Shown here in pieces: positions 1-12,850 of a stretch of 64,000 bases of DNA. The notes under the pieces were generated by a model. The model was not told the DNA's origin. It made no database searches and saw only the letters and a program-made list of their open reading frames with translations. This stretch comes from Ascaris suum (taxonomy: Eukaryota > Nematoda > Chromadorea > Rhabditida > Ascarididae): assembly GCA_013433145.1 (NCBI GenBank), contig CM024184.1, positions 5,270,137-5,334,136 of the forward strand. The letters are read 5' to 3'. The number at the start of each line of letters is the position of its first letter. Positions within the stretch are counted from its first letter, which is position 1. The position numbers and the translations under genes were made by a program.

Positions 1-1143
1 TGTGTCATTGAAGTTATGCTTGTCCGGGGTATCGCTTTGTGAAAATTTCTGATGTAAATAAAAAGCTTATCCTTCTGATGAACACAATAATGCATTCATA
101 TTTCAGGTGATCCGACCGCGAAAATCTTCCATTAAAGGCTTATCCTTGCACATTTGCAAATTGGGAAACCAGCAGCGTCATATTTGTACATGCCTGTATG
201 TCTGTTTGTCTGTTAGACAAACATGAACAACTAGAGTTAGAGAAACGAAATTTGATGTGCACTACTCGTTTTTTTTTTTGATTCAACAAGTTGGTCTATC
301 AAATCCGAGAAAGTTTGCGGTCATCATTTAAACCTCTCAACAAATCTCAATGTGTGATACATTGGTCGAACTACATATAACTAGAGAAACGTGTAACTGC
401 TTCAAGTCACGCCGCCTACAAGCTTTACAAATTGGCAGCAAAAAAAAAACTTGCAGGAAAGCGTCCGAATATTTTAAATAATTCAGTTGCACGTATGAAT
501 TTTTTACAAAATATTTGCTTTTCTATGAAAATGTTGGTTAAAAATTGAAAATTCACCAAGCATATAAGACTTGAACTGCTCAGAAAACCTATCCAGTTTG
601 ATGGATGAAGATGAAGGATAGTTTAGGCGCGCAACCCACATTGCATATCACCCTGTATTACCTTTCCTCACCTCCCTATTTGCTATCTCAGAGTTTCTCG
701 GCTGCTAGTTTCTTCGATTTCCTTGAAACTACCTGAGAGATAGAGGTGCATATACGTAGAGATATATGTACATTCGCACAGAAGCGGCGACACCATAATA
801 TACATTTACATGTTTGTTAAATTTATTAAACGATAGATGTGAGCACTGTAAGTGAAATTAGTAAATAAAATAGGCCCCCCCCCCACCACCATGCGTATCC
901 ATGAGAAATAAAAAATATAATGTAAGGCACGATTATGGTATTTTAAATTATGAGAGATGGAGTGTAGAGTGCTTCAACTTGGAATGCTTATGTTATTACG
1001 CTTAGCCGTGGGCGGAATTTTTTTCAAATTTCACGAAAACACTGAGGAATAAACCTTCAGTGAATGGAATCGTAGAGATGAAGTAATAAAAATGCAAATC
1101 TCTTATTGTTTCATAATTTATTTGTTTGGCAATACAACAAATT

Positions 1144-1269
1144 GATTTGCATATTCATTGCAATTGTAAAGGTATATATGGACTTGATTTGCATATTCAT
1201 TGTAACTGTAAAAGTACATATGGACATGATTCGCATATTCACTGTAATTGTAAAAATGTATATAATATT
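1144..1269. repeat. Exact-period 42-bp tandem triplication
   Basis: Three head-to-tail 42-bp units start at 1144, 1186 and 1228. Because 42 is a multiple of three, the plus-strand frame through 1126-1320 encodes a repeated 14-residue unit with the shared core HIHCNCK. Within that core the copies differ only at silent sites (TGC/TGT, AAT/AAC, CAT/CAC). The linker codons change the residue. The frame has no ATG, so it would have to be an internal exon if it is coding at all. Confidence 0.85.
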
Positions 1270-3126
1270 CTTTTGTTTCGTATGTTGTTTCTCTGTTTGC
1301 ACTATGATCGTGATCAATGAGGAATGCACGTTTCTTCAAAAGTGATTTCAAATTTTTCGATGCTTCAGAAAGCATTTCAAAAACCTCTTTAAAAGCTTCA
1401 TAGAATTGCCTCTTTATCACCTTCAAATAATGTTATCACTGATAGCCGAAAAAAAAAATCGCTCGTATGATTTTTGAAATGATTTCGGCACCTAAATATC
1501 GATTACTTTTGCTGATTAGTGCAGTTCACAAAAATGAAGACAAATGCACATCTTTCGTAAATAATAAATAGGTAGTACCATTAGAAAGATTCACAACATG
1601 CAATCTGCAAAATTTGCATAAACGGACTAAGGTTAATTACTCGATAAGTTAGAAAAAGATGAAAAACAATTCATAAAATAGGTATCTAAATGGATTATTG
1701 CAAAGATCAGCATGAAATTTAACGCGATTCCAATATTAGGTTCTATGAAGGCGGTAAAATTATAACTCAAAAAAAGACTGAAAAAAAATGAGTGAATAAA
1801 CGTTGTGATTTGACAAAGTGACAATAAAGTGCAGTAAGCATTGTTGCTATATATTGCAATCGAAATGCTTTATCGATTTTTAATATACTCAGATTGCATT
1901 TTTATGATTCTATTAAGTGCTATGTATCTTTGATATCCATAAATGATCTATTGTTGTGATAAACCTTCCAATGTTCAGTGCAAATTCGATCGGTTAAAAT
2001 CCATAATTTAAGTGATTTTAATTTCAAAATTTTCGAACTTGAATTTTAGTGCAGTCTATATTTAAACAACGAAATTTTGTACTTCCAATTTGAGCATCAT
2101 CACAACTAAGGTCGAAGAATGCACAGACATTGCCACCGAACGCATACGGACACAAATACATACAAAGAAATATGAATGAGCATTCACAGAAATGTATTTG
2201 CCTGCGCGGATATGAAGATTTTTGAAAGTATGCTCACCACCAAGCTGAATATTAAATAGGTGGTACTAAGTGGTCAAGGATTTCCTACTTTTGTAGCGGC
2301 GCCACGTTTTCCTCTTTTACTTGGTACATGCTCTCAGATGCTTAATTTCGTGGCCCAGCCACAGAGCCACGCCCTTGGCTACGAAACCGCTAACCTCGAA
2401 ACACCGTCCAGCTTTAAGAATGATACAAACAAACAATTATCTCATATATCAGAAATCATTAACTATAAACGTATTATTATCATCATTATGGTGCTATCTG
2501 TGCAATTTCTATGTATTTATTTCTTTGCTCTAGTTGTGATACAAATGGAATGTTTTTAAAAACGAGAAATTTTCTTGAAAATGAAGAAATTTTGAATCAT
2601 TGTCGAATTTTTATGATCAGAAACAATTAATCGATCGATAAAAAGCATCGAATTCGCCGAACGACATCATCATCAATATTCATTTTAGAAATTAAAATTA
2701 ATCGTTGCAACTATAAAGCAAAGTACATCACTCTGATCCATTGCGTACATACTGCTGGAAAAAAAAATCAATGAAAATCTATATTTAGGGGGAAAATTTT
2801 TGAGAAATTTCTCATTTATTTCGGCTGGACAGTAGAAAAATATTTTCATGATATAGATGAGTGACCGAATTGGTAAAAATTAAAAGCAAAAAAAAAATAA
2901 CAATGAATAAAAATTGAAAATTGATGATGTTTTTCAAATGAGTTATAGAATTCAGAAAAAAATATGAATTGAGTTAGGAAATAGTGAGCAACAGTGTTGA
3001 CTGATTCCACTGAATAAATTAACTAACTACTTGCTTAATTACTTATACTTAAATGACTAAATATTTTTATAAAAATCATGAAAATATTTAACAAAGACTT
3101 CCTCAAGTTGTATCAAGCTGACTAGA

Positions 3127-3275
<149 letters not shown>

Positions 3276-3736
3276 GGTAACTTTGCGATTCGCTAACTGA
3301 AATTACCAAGTTTCCCCGATAAACGTGCAAAAATATGGCGTCGCGCTAATATGCTCTCAAAAAATTTTTTTCTTTCTTGGAGATTAAAGTATTTATTTTT
3401 TGTTGGAGTATTTAGTTTACTTGAAAATACTATGCAGTCCTTAAGTACTTTTATAACTACTTCATTTTATTAGTCAAATTGCTTTATATTTTCGAAAATT
3501 TTCCGAGCTTATTTTTATTTTTTTTTAGAACACTACACATATAGTGTTAATAATGACCCAGCTTGCATTATTAGAAAATAAGAACTCGTAGTTTTACAAA
3601 GAAAGAGGACTGTTTGATGGATTGGCTGTTGAGGATGTATCCCGGTCTCTAAAAGGATGGAAAGAGAAACCAATTACCAAATTATTCCATATATACAATT
3701 CATTAAAATGCACAAAGGGACGGAAAGTGCTAGTTA

Positions 3737-3942
3737 GCTGTTAACCGTGAACGGAAAGTACTAGGTTTAATTGATGAGGCAAGTAAAGAGAGAGGGAGGG
3801 AGGGAGGGAGAGAGAGAAAATTCGCATTACCTGCGCTCAGGTAACAAAGTCTGAATGATCGCTTTGCAATTCTATGAAACAATCTGCACTGTAGGTAGTT
3901 TTTTTTTTCGGAACTTTTTTTTCATACATGCGAATTTTCTCT

Positions 3943-3993
<51 letters not shown>

Positions 3994-4036
3994 GCCTCAT
4001 CAATTAAACTAGTACTTTCCGTTCACTGTTAATAGC
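3737..4036. repeat. Long inverted repeat (foldback / MITE-like element)
   Basis: The left arm at 3737-3826 begins GCTGTTAACCGTGAACGGAA, runs through an AG-rich block and ends AAAATTCGCA. The right arm at 3929-4036 is its reverse complement with few changes: TGCGAATTTT, a CT-rich block, then TTGCCTCATCAATTAAAC and TTTCCGTTCACTGTTAATAGC. About 100 bp separate the arms. The CT array in the right arm (about 3945-3989) has expanded relative to the AG block in the left arm. No open frame lies inside, so this is a non-autonomous foldback element or a palindromic duplication. Confidence 0.8.
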
Positions 4037-5503
4037 CAAAAAAAAAGAAGATATCTTTCGATAGCTTTTTGAATTACGAGTTTTTTTATTATGTGAGCGG
4101 AAATAATACTGAAAATTAGTTGCAGTAATCATTAATGATGATAACTGATCAAAATTTTTGACGGAACCGGGCATTTAGTAGGGATCAACTAAAGCTGCCA
4201 ACTGAATGAACTTCAAAAATATCGATCGGTTGTCTTAACGACTGGAAACATTTAAATTTTAGAATGTAAATTAAGTTATAACTGAAAGAAATTAAATTTC
4301 GTCTACGATGATTCGAAGAGCGGAAAAAAAAGAGGAGTGAATTGATAGAAACTTGACATCTGAGAACCATGGGCGTGTAATCGTGGCAATACGGTAATCT
4401 GTTGTAATAAACTATAATTGCAACGGTTATATGAAGCATCTTGGTTTATTATAATTGGAAAATTATCCCTATGATGGTACAAGTGTAATTATTATGATTT
4501 AAACCATAACTGTAGTTATGACAAGCTGTATAATTATTTATCAATATTGTAACTACATAATCGAAGTTCAAATCAAATCACTGGTAAACTAAAGTGACCA
4601 TTGGTGAATTAGAGTGACCACAAATAAATTAGAGTGGTCACTTGGAACCACTGATAAACGCTACATGATATACCAAGGCTAGTCGCCGGGTTTTTGGTGA
4701 AGATACCATTTGAAGCAATATTTAAAACGAGCAAATGAACAATGAAACCATCAATTGATAGATGAAAAAGTGAAATCGCCAGCTATAATCACTGAGCGTA
4801 TCCGCTCAAATCTCGCAATATATGAAACCAGTTATCTAACGTCGCGATCGCAACGTCGAATCCGCTAATTCTTCCTTCCGGTAGTGAAAAAAAAAAAAAC
4901 TCGTATCTCGTTTCTTTGATATATTCGAAATATTAATGACAGAATTCAGCATTATATGAAATCGAAATTTAAATTAATGGAATTGTAGTCCCCTTTATTT
5001 TATTGGTTGGGGAAGAGGAGAAAGTGATGAGAGAGAATGGGCAGGGAAGAAGGAAAGAAGTACTAGAAAAAGAAGGAAATAAGGAAGAAGAGAAGAGAAA
5101 GGGAGGAGGAGGAGGAGAGAAAGAGAAAGAGAGAAATGACACCCACCCAATAAATCTATGAAATTCAAAGCAACGAAACAAAAAGAGCAAAAAATTTTTG
5201 CTAAAAAAAGTGAATCATAACAATTCAACTAATAGTAAACGAATATGCAACAATTCAAAAAAAAAAAAAAACTGCTGATGCAATATTGCAAAAAATAAAA
5301 AAAATAAAATAACGCAAAAATATTTCAATTTTAGATTTTTTTTTAATATGCAAAAAACAAAATGCTTATAAATTATGCAAAAAAAAAAATTTTTTTTTCT
5401 TTGCAAAATTTAAAATACAATTGATAAATAACTTATTGATTGATATATTAGTTATATTTTATGTGTGCTCACTAAGAAGGTGGTCGCATTTTCTCTCAAC
5501 TCG

Positions 5504-8500
5504 ATGGGTTTCATTACGTTGGCGCTTGCAATCATTGTCGTCATTCTTCTCTATCTCCTTGTTAATGTAAGTGTAAATTTAAAAGAATTTCCTCATATTC
5601 ATTAATTCATTTCGTAAATGATGATAAAAGATCACTAAAGAGATTCGAACTTTCTCATATTTGCCTCATCATTATCGAAAAATTTTCTGATTTCTACTCA
5701 TCGATGACTTTGAATACAGCAAGCTCCATGGCGATAGAGTTCAAGCATTCATTAATTTAGAAGATGAGCAGCATTGATAATCAGCTCCGGAGTTGAACTA
5801 TCTCAAAGATTAGCCAGATCCGGAGTCGAAATCTCCCAAAAATTTGATCATATTGCTCATTTAGGATTCATTTTTCATATGCTATTTTCAATATTTGATG
5901 AATGGAGAGTGCTTGACCGAATGAACTCAATCTAATTATGTCAATAGATTTTAGTGTGTGTGTATAGGGTATTGTTGAAAGCAATAATTGTTTATATATT
6001 CGAAAAAATTATTCCACCAGCAATTCTTATTTTTATGGAAGGAAAACAATTAGCGATTTGCATTTTTTTTTTTTTTTTGCAATTTTGCATTGAATTATTA
6101 AATTTTGCATTTTTTTTTTGCAATTTTGCATTGAATTATTAAATTTTGCATTTTTTTTAAAAAACTATTCCGAAATTTTTCAAATTTATTTTATCAAAAT
6201 TGATTTACAACTCTATAGATCGATTTACAACATAATTCGATGATTTTTGATCTCTTAAACTTACGACCATTCTCTCTATTGAGTATTTTTTAATTGCTTC
6301 TCTTTAGCATTTTTTCCTTTTTATTGAAAAATGATTTGAAAAATTTTTTTCTTCAATATAAATAGTGGATGAAAATATTATGAATTTCTGTGAATTATTA
6401 TTCATTTTTCTTTTCAAAAAGAGCAATGCATAGGGAATGCATTACGTATAGTATTCGATGAAATGATTGCTTATCCGGAAAATTTTCCGGTATCTTAGCC
6501 GGAAATTTCTTCTTTTATTTTTTTTTTCAGCTAATATTGAAGAGATGTTCCTAAAATGCTTAAGAAATGCTATCATTCGGAAACTTTTTCATGCTCATCG
6601 ATATATGGAGCTCTTATCGGATTTTCCTTTGAATTATTCCACAAGCACAAAAAAAAAAAAAATTCAGCAAAATTGCGCATTTAATGAAATATTATGAAAG
6701 AGAATTTTGCAAGATTTTCTTTTAGAAATTTTATAATTTTTTGCCAAAAAAAAAGCGAATTATATTTTTGGAAATTAGAATTGACAATTATAATAATTAC
6801 GCTACAATTTATATTTAATGAAAATTTATCATTCAATAGTATATATAATTCCATTTTTTTTCGATTTATTTTTAAGTCGCCTATTCCTATTTGAGGTATT
6901 TTCCCCCAAAATTTGATAGGTATAGAGAAATGTTAAGACAAACCCCCCCCCCCCCCAGATGAAATTTTCATAAATAGACGACAAAAAAAAAGAGAGAGTG
7001 TAGTTCGATTTTCCGATTTGATAATTTCAGCGATATTCAAATGGCGGAAATTCAATGCCATCGAGGCATAAAATACAAAGTAAAGAGAAAATTTCAGAGA
7101 ATAAAAGCGACGAAGAAGTTGAGGTGAGAAGAATTTTGCATAAAAATACCATCATTCATTTAATGAAATGAATCAATTCCTAAAGATAACTCTTTTCTTC
7201 TGATAAGGAAAATCTTATTGCATAATTAAAGAATATAATCGAATCTCAAAAAAAAAAATCTTATCTTTTTCTCAAAATCGGCCATCTCTTCTATAATTGG
7301 AAAAATTTATTTCAACGGCAATTTTTCTTTGAGAATTTGAGATGAAGAATTTCGAGACTTCTAGAAATTTATTTATCGATAGGATTATGAATATCAAGCG
7401 TGAAGAATTTATGAAAATCAAAAACAATTCGTCGATAGAGGACTAAATATCGAACCTGAGATTATATCTCGAGCGTATGGCAAAAAATTATTGACGGGTA
7501 CTCAAGCGCAATTCGAATATTTCAAATTTCAGGTTATATACAGATGTTTAGAAAAGGTAACTGACAACCGCAAAAAGGATGAATCATCTACTGAGGAAGA
7601 GGTAAACATCTGTTATTACCGCAATACATCTTAACTCGTTTTAATTCTTTGCTTATTGCCACAGGTATGATATGGCGGGTGAGAACTGGGTTCGGATGAG
7701 AGCTAGAAGGGGAGGGAATGGGCGCACCTCGCATAGATCCCGGAGCGATTGAGGGATGGATGGGTCTATGTGTCGGCTATCGGGCGACGGTGCATAGAGG
7801 GGAAAAAATTCGTTTTAGTCTCATTGCGTTTGCGTGTTTGTGTTGAATAATTAAATGACCGGAAGTATGATATTTTCAACGAAGTAAAACTCGACCTCAG
7901 GTCGAGAACTTGAGTGGTTCCGTATAAAGTCCTGGAGCAAAAGAAGTTTAACAATACGATGACATTGAATATCCGTTTGCAATCACTAAATCCTTTGGAA
8001 TTTTTAGCGAAAATCAAAAAACAAGAGTCATTTTGTTGAGCGCAATGAAGCAGAAAATATGGTCGCTGGCATCGATCCTCCGATAAATGTAAGTGCATAA
8101 GTGCATAAGTCTTGCATGCAATCGATTTCCTTCATAATCTTGTAGATTATTTTTTGAGTTACGGTATTTGCTTGAATAGAAGCCCCCCGGGCGTCTATTC
8201 TACTCTGAGAAAAAGTCATGTACGTACTTCAACCATATCAGCTAATAAAAACCTGAGTGGACGTAACTGAATACAATTAAAAAGAGACCAAAACAGAAAA
8301 ACTTAATATATGGCTTTCCCAAGAAACAGGAAAAACAGTTCATTAGCGAAATAACTGAAATATGGCAATGACAAGGTATGAGTGCCTCAGTCATAATGGC
8401 AACTGCTACAATTGGAACTAAATCCTTTTCATTTGAAATTAAATCATTAAAAAATTGTAATTTCGGTTCAATTAAATTCAATTCTTTTTTAGAACTTATT

Positions 8501-11500
8501 TATAACAGTAATAAAAATACTGAAGAAATGAACAATTGAAACGTATAACTTAATTGTTTTATTTTGCAGACCTCTTCGATCGCATCAATTCGACCTGTGA
8601 GTGGACCACTAGAAAAGTCGAATGAAACTTCGACGAGTAAAACAAGTAACGGAAATGTAGACGAAGCAATAAGCATGCAGCCAACGACTAAACGGAATTA
8701 CATAATGAGTGTTTCCGGTGAAACTGCAACGCCAATACCTGATGTTACAACCAATCGTCTCAATGTGACCCTACCCGCATCCGAATCATTTGAGAGACTT
8801 TTGAATACAGCATTACCTTTGTCTGATACGTCCACAACCTCTGGCATTACACGAACAGATAATTTCAACGTTTCGGGCAAGGTTTGGCTTTTGCAACAAA
8901 TTTTTCCGCATTACAACTATGGTTTTGTTGTATTCCATCAACGAAGTTACTGTATAATACCGCCCGATCTAGCCGAATCAAAACGCTGCATCTTCCATCC
9001 GCAGGCGAATCAAGTGGACGGCGACTGAAATTTTCCGTCACCAGATAGCTTGACTATCCACTGACCGATGGTCAGAAAGTTGTGGCCAAAAATGTAAATG
9101 TGGATTCGATTCGACCGGTCGACTCTTACAGGACGCCCTGTTTATCACGTCATTAGATGACGTTTCGATGTACCGACGCATTATAGATAATATTGATTAA
9201 GATATGTTGGCCAGATCATGCACTCCATAAAACCTTGACTTTTCTTAGGTAACGTTTTGGCTCATTGAGTCATAATCAGGCTTATTAACTTATCGAGCCA
9301 AGAGAAGTCCAACATAAGAACCTTTTCCGTAAAGGTATTGCAAGAAAGCATGACTGACAATATGGGTGAAAACAACGCAATGGTGAAGCAAAAATATAAT
9401 AATAAAATGATGGCTACAATTAACAAGAAAAAAAGGACGTGCAATGAGCACATCTCAGGACTACCACCTAGTAGTGGACGACGAGTATAAATAAAGCATG
9501 TACTTCATCTTGCGGATTAATGTGCAATGCCTCATGCTTGACTCAGTGGAAGAACTGATCAACATATCCTTGTCAATATTATCTCGTTTACCTATCATTA
9601 TAACGCTTTCACCTGTATCATCTGAAGTGTGACAGTGAACACCCTTCAGGTCACCTAAGGAAGGAAGACATAAGTATAACTTTTCTATGCACATTAAAGT
9701 AAAATATGACGTGGTCGTTTTCCAAAACGATGCTGTATCGTTAATGAAAAACAAAAGCGCCAACTAACCGAGCCATAAATGCCTCATGGCGAATATCCAG
9801 AAATTGCCTCCAATCGTTGAGTATATCTAGCACTTCTCTTTATGCAATTTAGTATAAAGGAGAAAAAGGGCGAGATGATATAAATCACGAGGAATAGAAT
9901 ATGCGAAACTAACGAACACATAGTATGATTATTTCTAAGAGAAAAACTTAGATGATGTTGTTACTTGCGAGAAATATAACCCTTTGAGTTCTCTAGATGA
10001 ATACGATATTCGAATTAATTAGACTGTGTTGATATGGTGAAAACCTTTCTTAGGACGACGAATTTATTGTAAATGCTAGATAAAAACAAACGTGATTTAC
10101 TGAAACGTGAAATCCTCCAATTTACCTGTTAAGGTAATGAAAAGTTTAAAGATAAATTATAATGAAAAGAGTATCCAGCACTGTGATCAATAGAACGTTG
10201 ATTGGTCTCTGATGTCTTTGATATGCGTTAACGACTTGTCGCAATATAGGCTTGCGACTAGCAGATCATCGAGAGAGATATGCCCATAGTTTTATTGCCC
10301 TTGATTATGGATATGCTCTTTTGATATCCCTCCAGCACATCGTTTATAGCTATTTATCCTTTCAAATCGATCTCAATACCTGTCAGGTGGTTTTGCACGT
10401 GAACGTTTATGACCGATCATGTGCAACTCATGTGGAGGATATGTGTGCTGGCATTTCCCTGTGAGATTCATCGGATATTTATACATAAAAGTGAAATGAA
10501 TATGAAAAGGAACGAAAATATCGACCCACACCATCCCCTTCCTTCTTTTATAACTTTTGCAGGCAGCGTAGACGAGCAGAAGAAATCAGCATAGATAACA
10601 CATTGAGCCATCTCACTTAAATTTTTTGCTCTACAAAGCCCTTACGATACCGTAACTAAGATTTCGCATTTTACCGTACTTGTTCCTTTTTCAGGGAAGC
10701 GTATCGAATGGCCCAGGCGAAGTGGTCCATACTGACCCCTCCAGAAATATTCATCCATCCACTGCTATAACAAATACTCCACAATGTTACAGCGGCAACA
10801 AGGATATTGATGTAATTATTTGATACCCATATTACCTTCCAAATATAGGCATATTCAAAGGAGGATTCGATTTTTGAGCTGATCGTGACTATCCGCCAGC
10901 CTTTCTTGTTCGATCACAGACTTCCGTAAGTCGAAGATTGTGAAACGGTCGAATATCTTAATTTATGTAATTTAATTCAACCATCTTTTCTCCTTGAATA
11001 ACTTGTGAAGTTCGGGAAAGACAAGTGTGGAGCAACCATTGCAGCGAACTCACCACATTCACCAGATAGTACTGATGCATCATGGCCACGGTGGTTTTGA
11101 CAAGGAAGTGAAAAAGCGAATAGGTGAATTCGAAGGAAGTCTATGGATGAATCTATAGAGCAGTTAGGATTTACGCATTGAAGATATATAAAACCAAAGA
11201 TGGGAATGAAAAACTTGCAGGCGATAATATTTGATGCACAAAAGAAGGCTGAAAAAGCATTAGAAGAGACACAAAAGTTGCAACCTGCTAGCGCTTGTGA
11301 TGGTCAACCGATTAAAGCAGAGGTTCAACTTTTATTCATTTCTAAATTGATAATAACCTCAAAATGAAGCAAAGATTTGCCATTATCATCGCGGTTATAA
11401 AAATAACCAATCGATACTAATAAACCGTCTATCGATCAATAAGTCGTCGTTCGATACACTATAATGTAATGTTAAAAGGTTTACGTCTTTCGGGTATTGA

Positions 11501-12155
11501 ATATCTCCTTATTGAATGTATTATTGAATAAATAAGAAACGATAGGAAATGTTGGCTCTATCGTTTCATATTCGGCTGCTTTGAATTGCTTACCTTCAAT
11601 TAGGTCGACTCATTTAATCAGTATATGACAGGTAAATTACTGCCAGAAATTATACCACTATACCGACATGGGACTAAACCTAGTGTTGATATGAATATTG
11701 ATGGTAAAAAAAAGAAGAGGCGGAATTGGCCGAGTTTATTTGAGCATCATAAATGCCCTCATATAATTTTTTCTCAGAATTTCTAATGATCTCAGTAGTA
11801 TTTGAAAGGATATTGGACCATTTGGCATTTGCCCGTCCATAACCAAGTGACCAGTTAGCATTCATTTGCCCGTTCATAATGGAATGACCAATTGGCAATG
11901 CTTAAGTCTAGTATCTTCATCTATAGTATTACTAACTTCTATTCGTAATATTTGAATGGATTAAGGTTTCGCAGAATGCGATCCGGAAATAGCCATCCAT
12001 TAGAGAGTGCTATACTACATATCGCACAAGTTAACTATAATTTATAGATACAAAGAACGAAGCTTTGTCAAGTACAAATCGCCTACAGTCAAGATGTGCA
12101 AACCGGAAATGATATGGGAGGTGTACCAACCGACACAAGTGGACAATATCAGTAG
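5504..12155 (+). CDS. Unrecognised N-terminally anchored Ser/Thr-rich protein, eight exons
   Basis: I do not recognise this gene. Exons in consistent phase 0 are 5504-5566, 7031-7123, 7533-7601, 8008-8088, 8570-8881, 10695-10811 and 11221-11322, followed by one of two phase-0 terminal exons: 11975-11992 (ends NAIRK) or 12048-12155 (ends TSGQYQ). The product is about 284 or 314 residues. Residues 1-21 (MGFITLALAIIVVILLYLLVN) form one hydrophobic segment, a signal anchor or uncleaved signal. The rest is polar: a Lys/Glu-rich stretch, then a Ser/Thr-rich segment (exon 5, 104 residues) with several N-x-S/T sites, then a helical Lys/Glu segment (DAQKKAEKALEETQK). It is probably a small type II or type I membrane protein with a disordered tail. 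Exon choice rests on splice signals and frame alone. Confidence 0.6.
6079..6158. repeat. 41-bp tandem duplication in intron 1 of the anchored-protein gene
   Basis: Two adjacent copies of an A/T-rich unit (GCAATTTTGCATTGAATTAT followed by TAAATTTTGCA and a T run) begin at 6079 and 6120. Confidence 0.8.
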
Positions 12156-12721
12156 AGAGATCGAGACGATCGGCATTGATAATCCTCCTTCCATCCCATT
12201 TTTGAAATTCACGACAAAAGCACCTCTAACAAAATACTGCCATTTTACCGTGATATTAGAAAACGATTTGTTCAATTATTTCAACTAAATTGCAGTGTTG
12301 TATAGCGTTTAGGTGTTCTGCAGTGATAAAAGAACACATACATGATATCCAATGGATCCACAGTTTGGCATAAGGGAGTGGGGAGATCGGAAGGGGTTAT
12401 GAGGTATTGAGGCAGAGGTTGGGAAAGGAATGGGGGGAGGGGGGTATTAGGTATTGAGGTATGGATTGGGGGAATGGAGCGAGTTATCGAGGTAGAGGTT
12501 GAGGAGAATGCGGAATCCGTCGTTGGGTCACGAGGCATCTGCTCGTTGACGTTAAACATCCGCTATATATTGATCTCATTTCATTTCTCTTTTAAAAGTG
12601 ATGTGCAACAAATTAAAAATATTTGGCAATGTTCCAATTTTCACTGAAAACGAACGAATTTCCTGAAAATATAATTACGGATGAAGGCTCCTTGCTGCAA
12701 ATATAAATAAAAAGAAGACAT

Positions 12722-12850
12722 CGTTAGTAAAACAAACAGAGAAAGAGCACGTGATAAGAGAAACGAACAGAAGAAAGAGCACATGGTTAGTGAAATAAAC
12801 GGAAAAAGAGCACATATTTAGTGAAACAGACAGAAAAGGAGCACATATTA
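12722..12850. repeat. Degenerate ~31-bp tandem repeat
   Basis: At least four imperfect copies share the core TTAGTGAAACAAACAGAGAAAGAGCAC, split here as TTAGTGAAACAAACAG then AGAAAGAGCAC. A diverged copy follows near 12935-12965. Confidence 0.65.

Noticed and set aside
11011..11090. Open stretch after TTGTGAAG as an exon of the anchored-protein gene
   Set aside because: None of its GT sites gives the phase needed to reach the next exon, and direct joining of the flanking exons works.
12281..12559. Pro/Thr-rich minus-strand frame
   Set aside because: Product of a G-rich low-complexity tract, with no splice context or start support.
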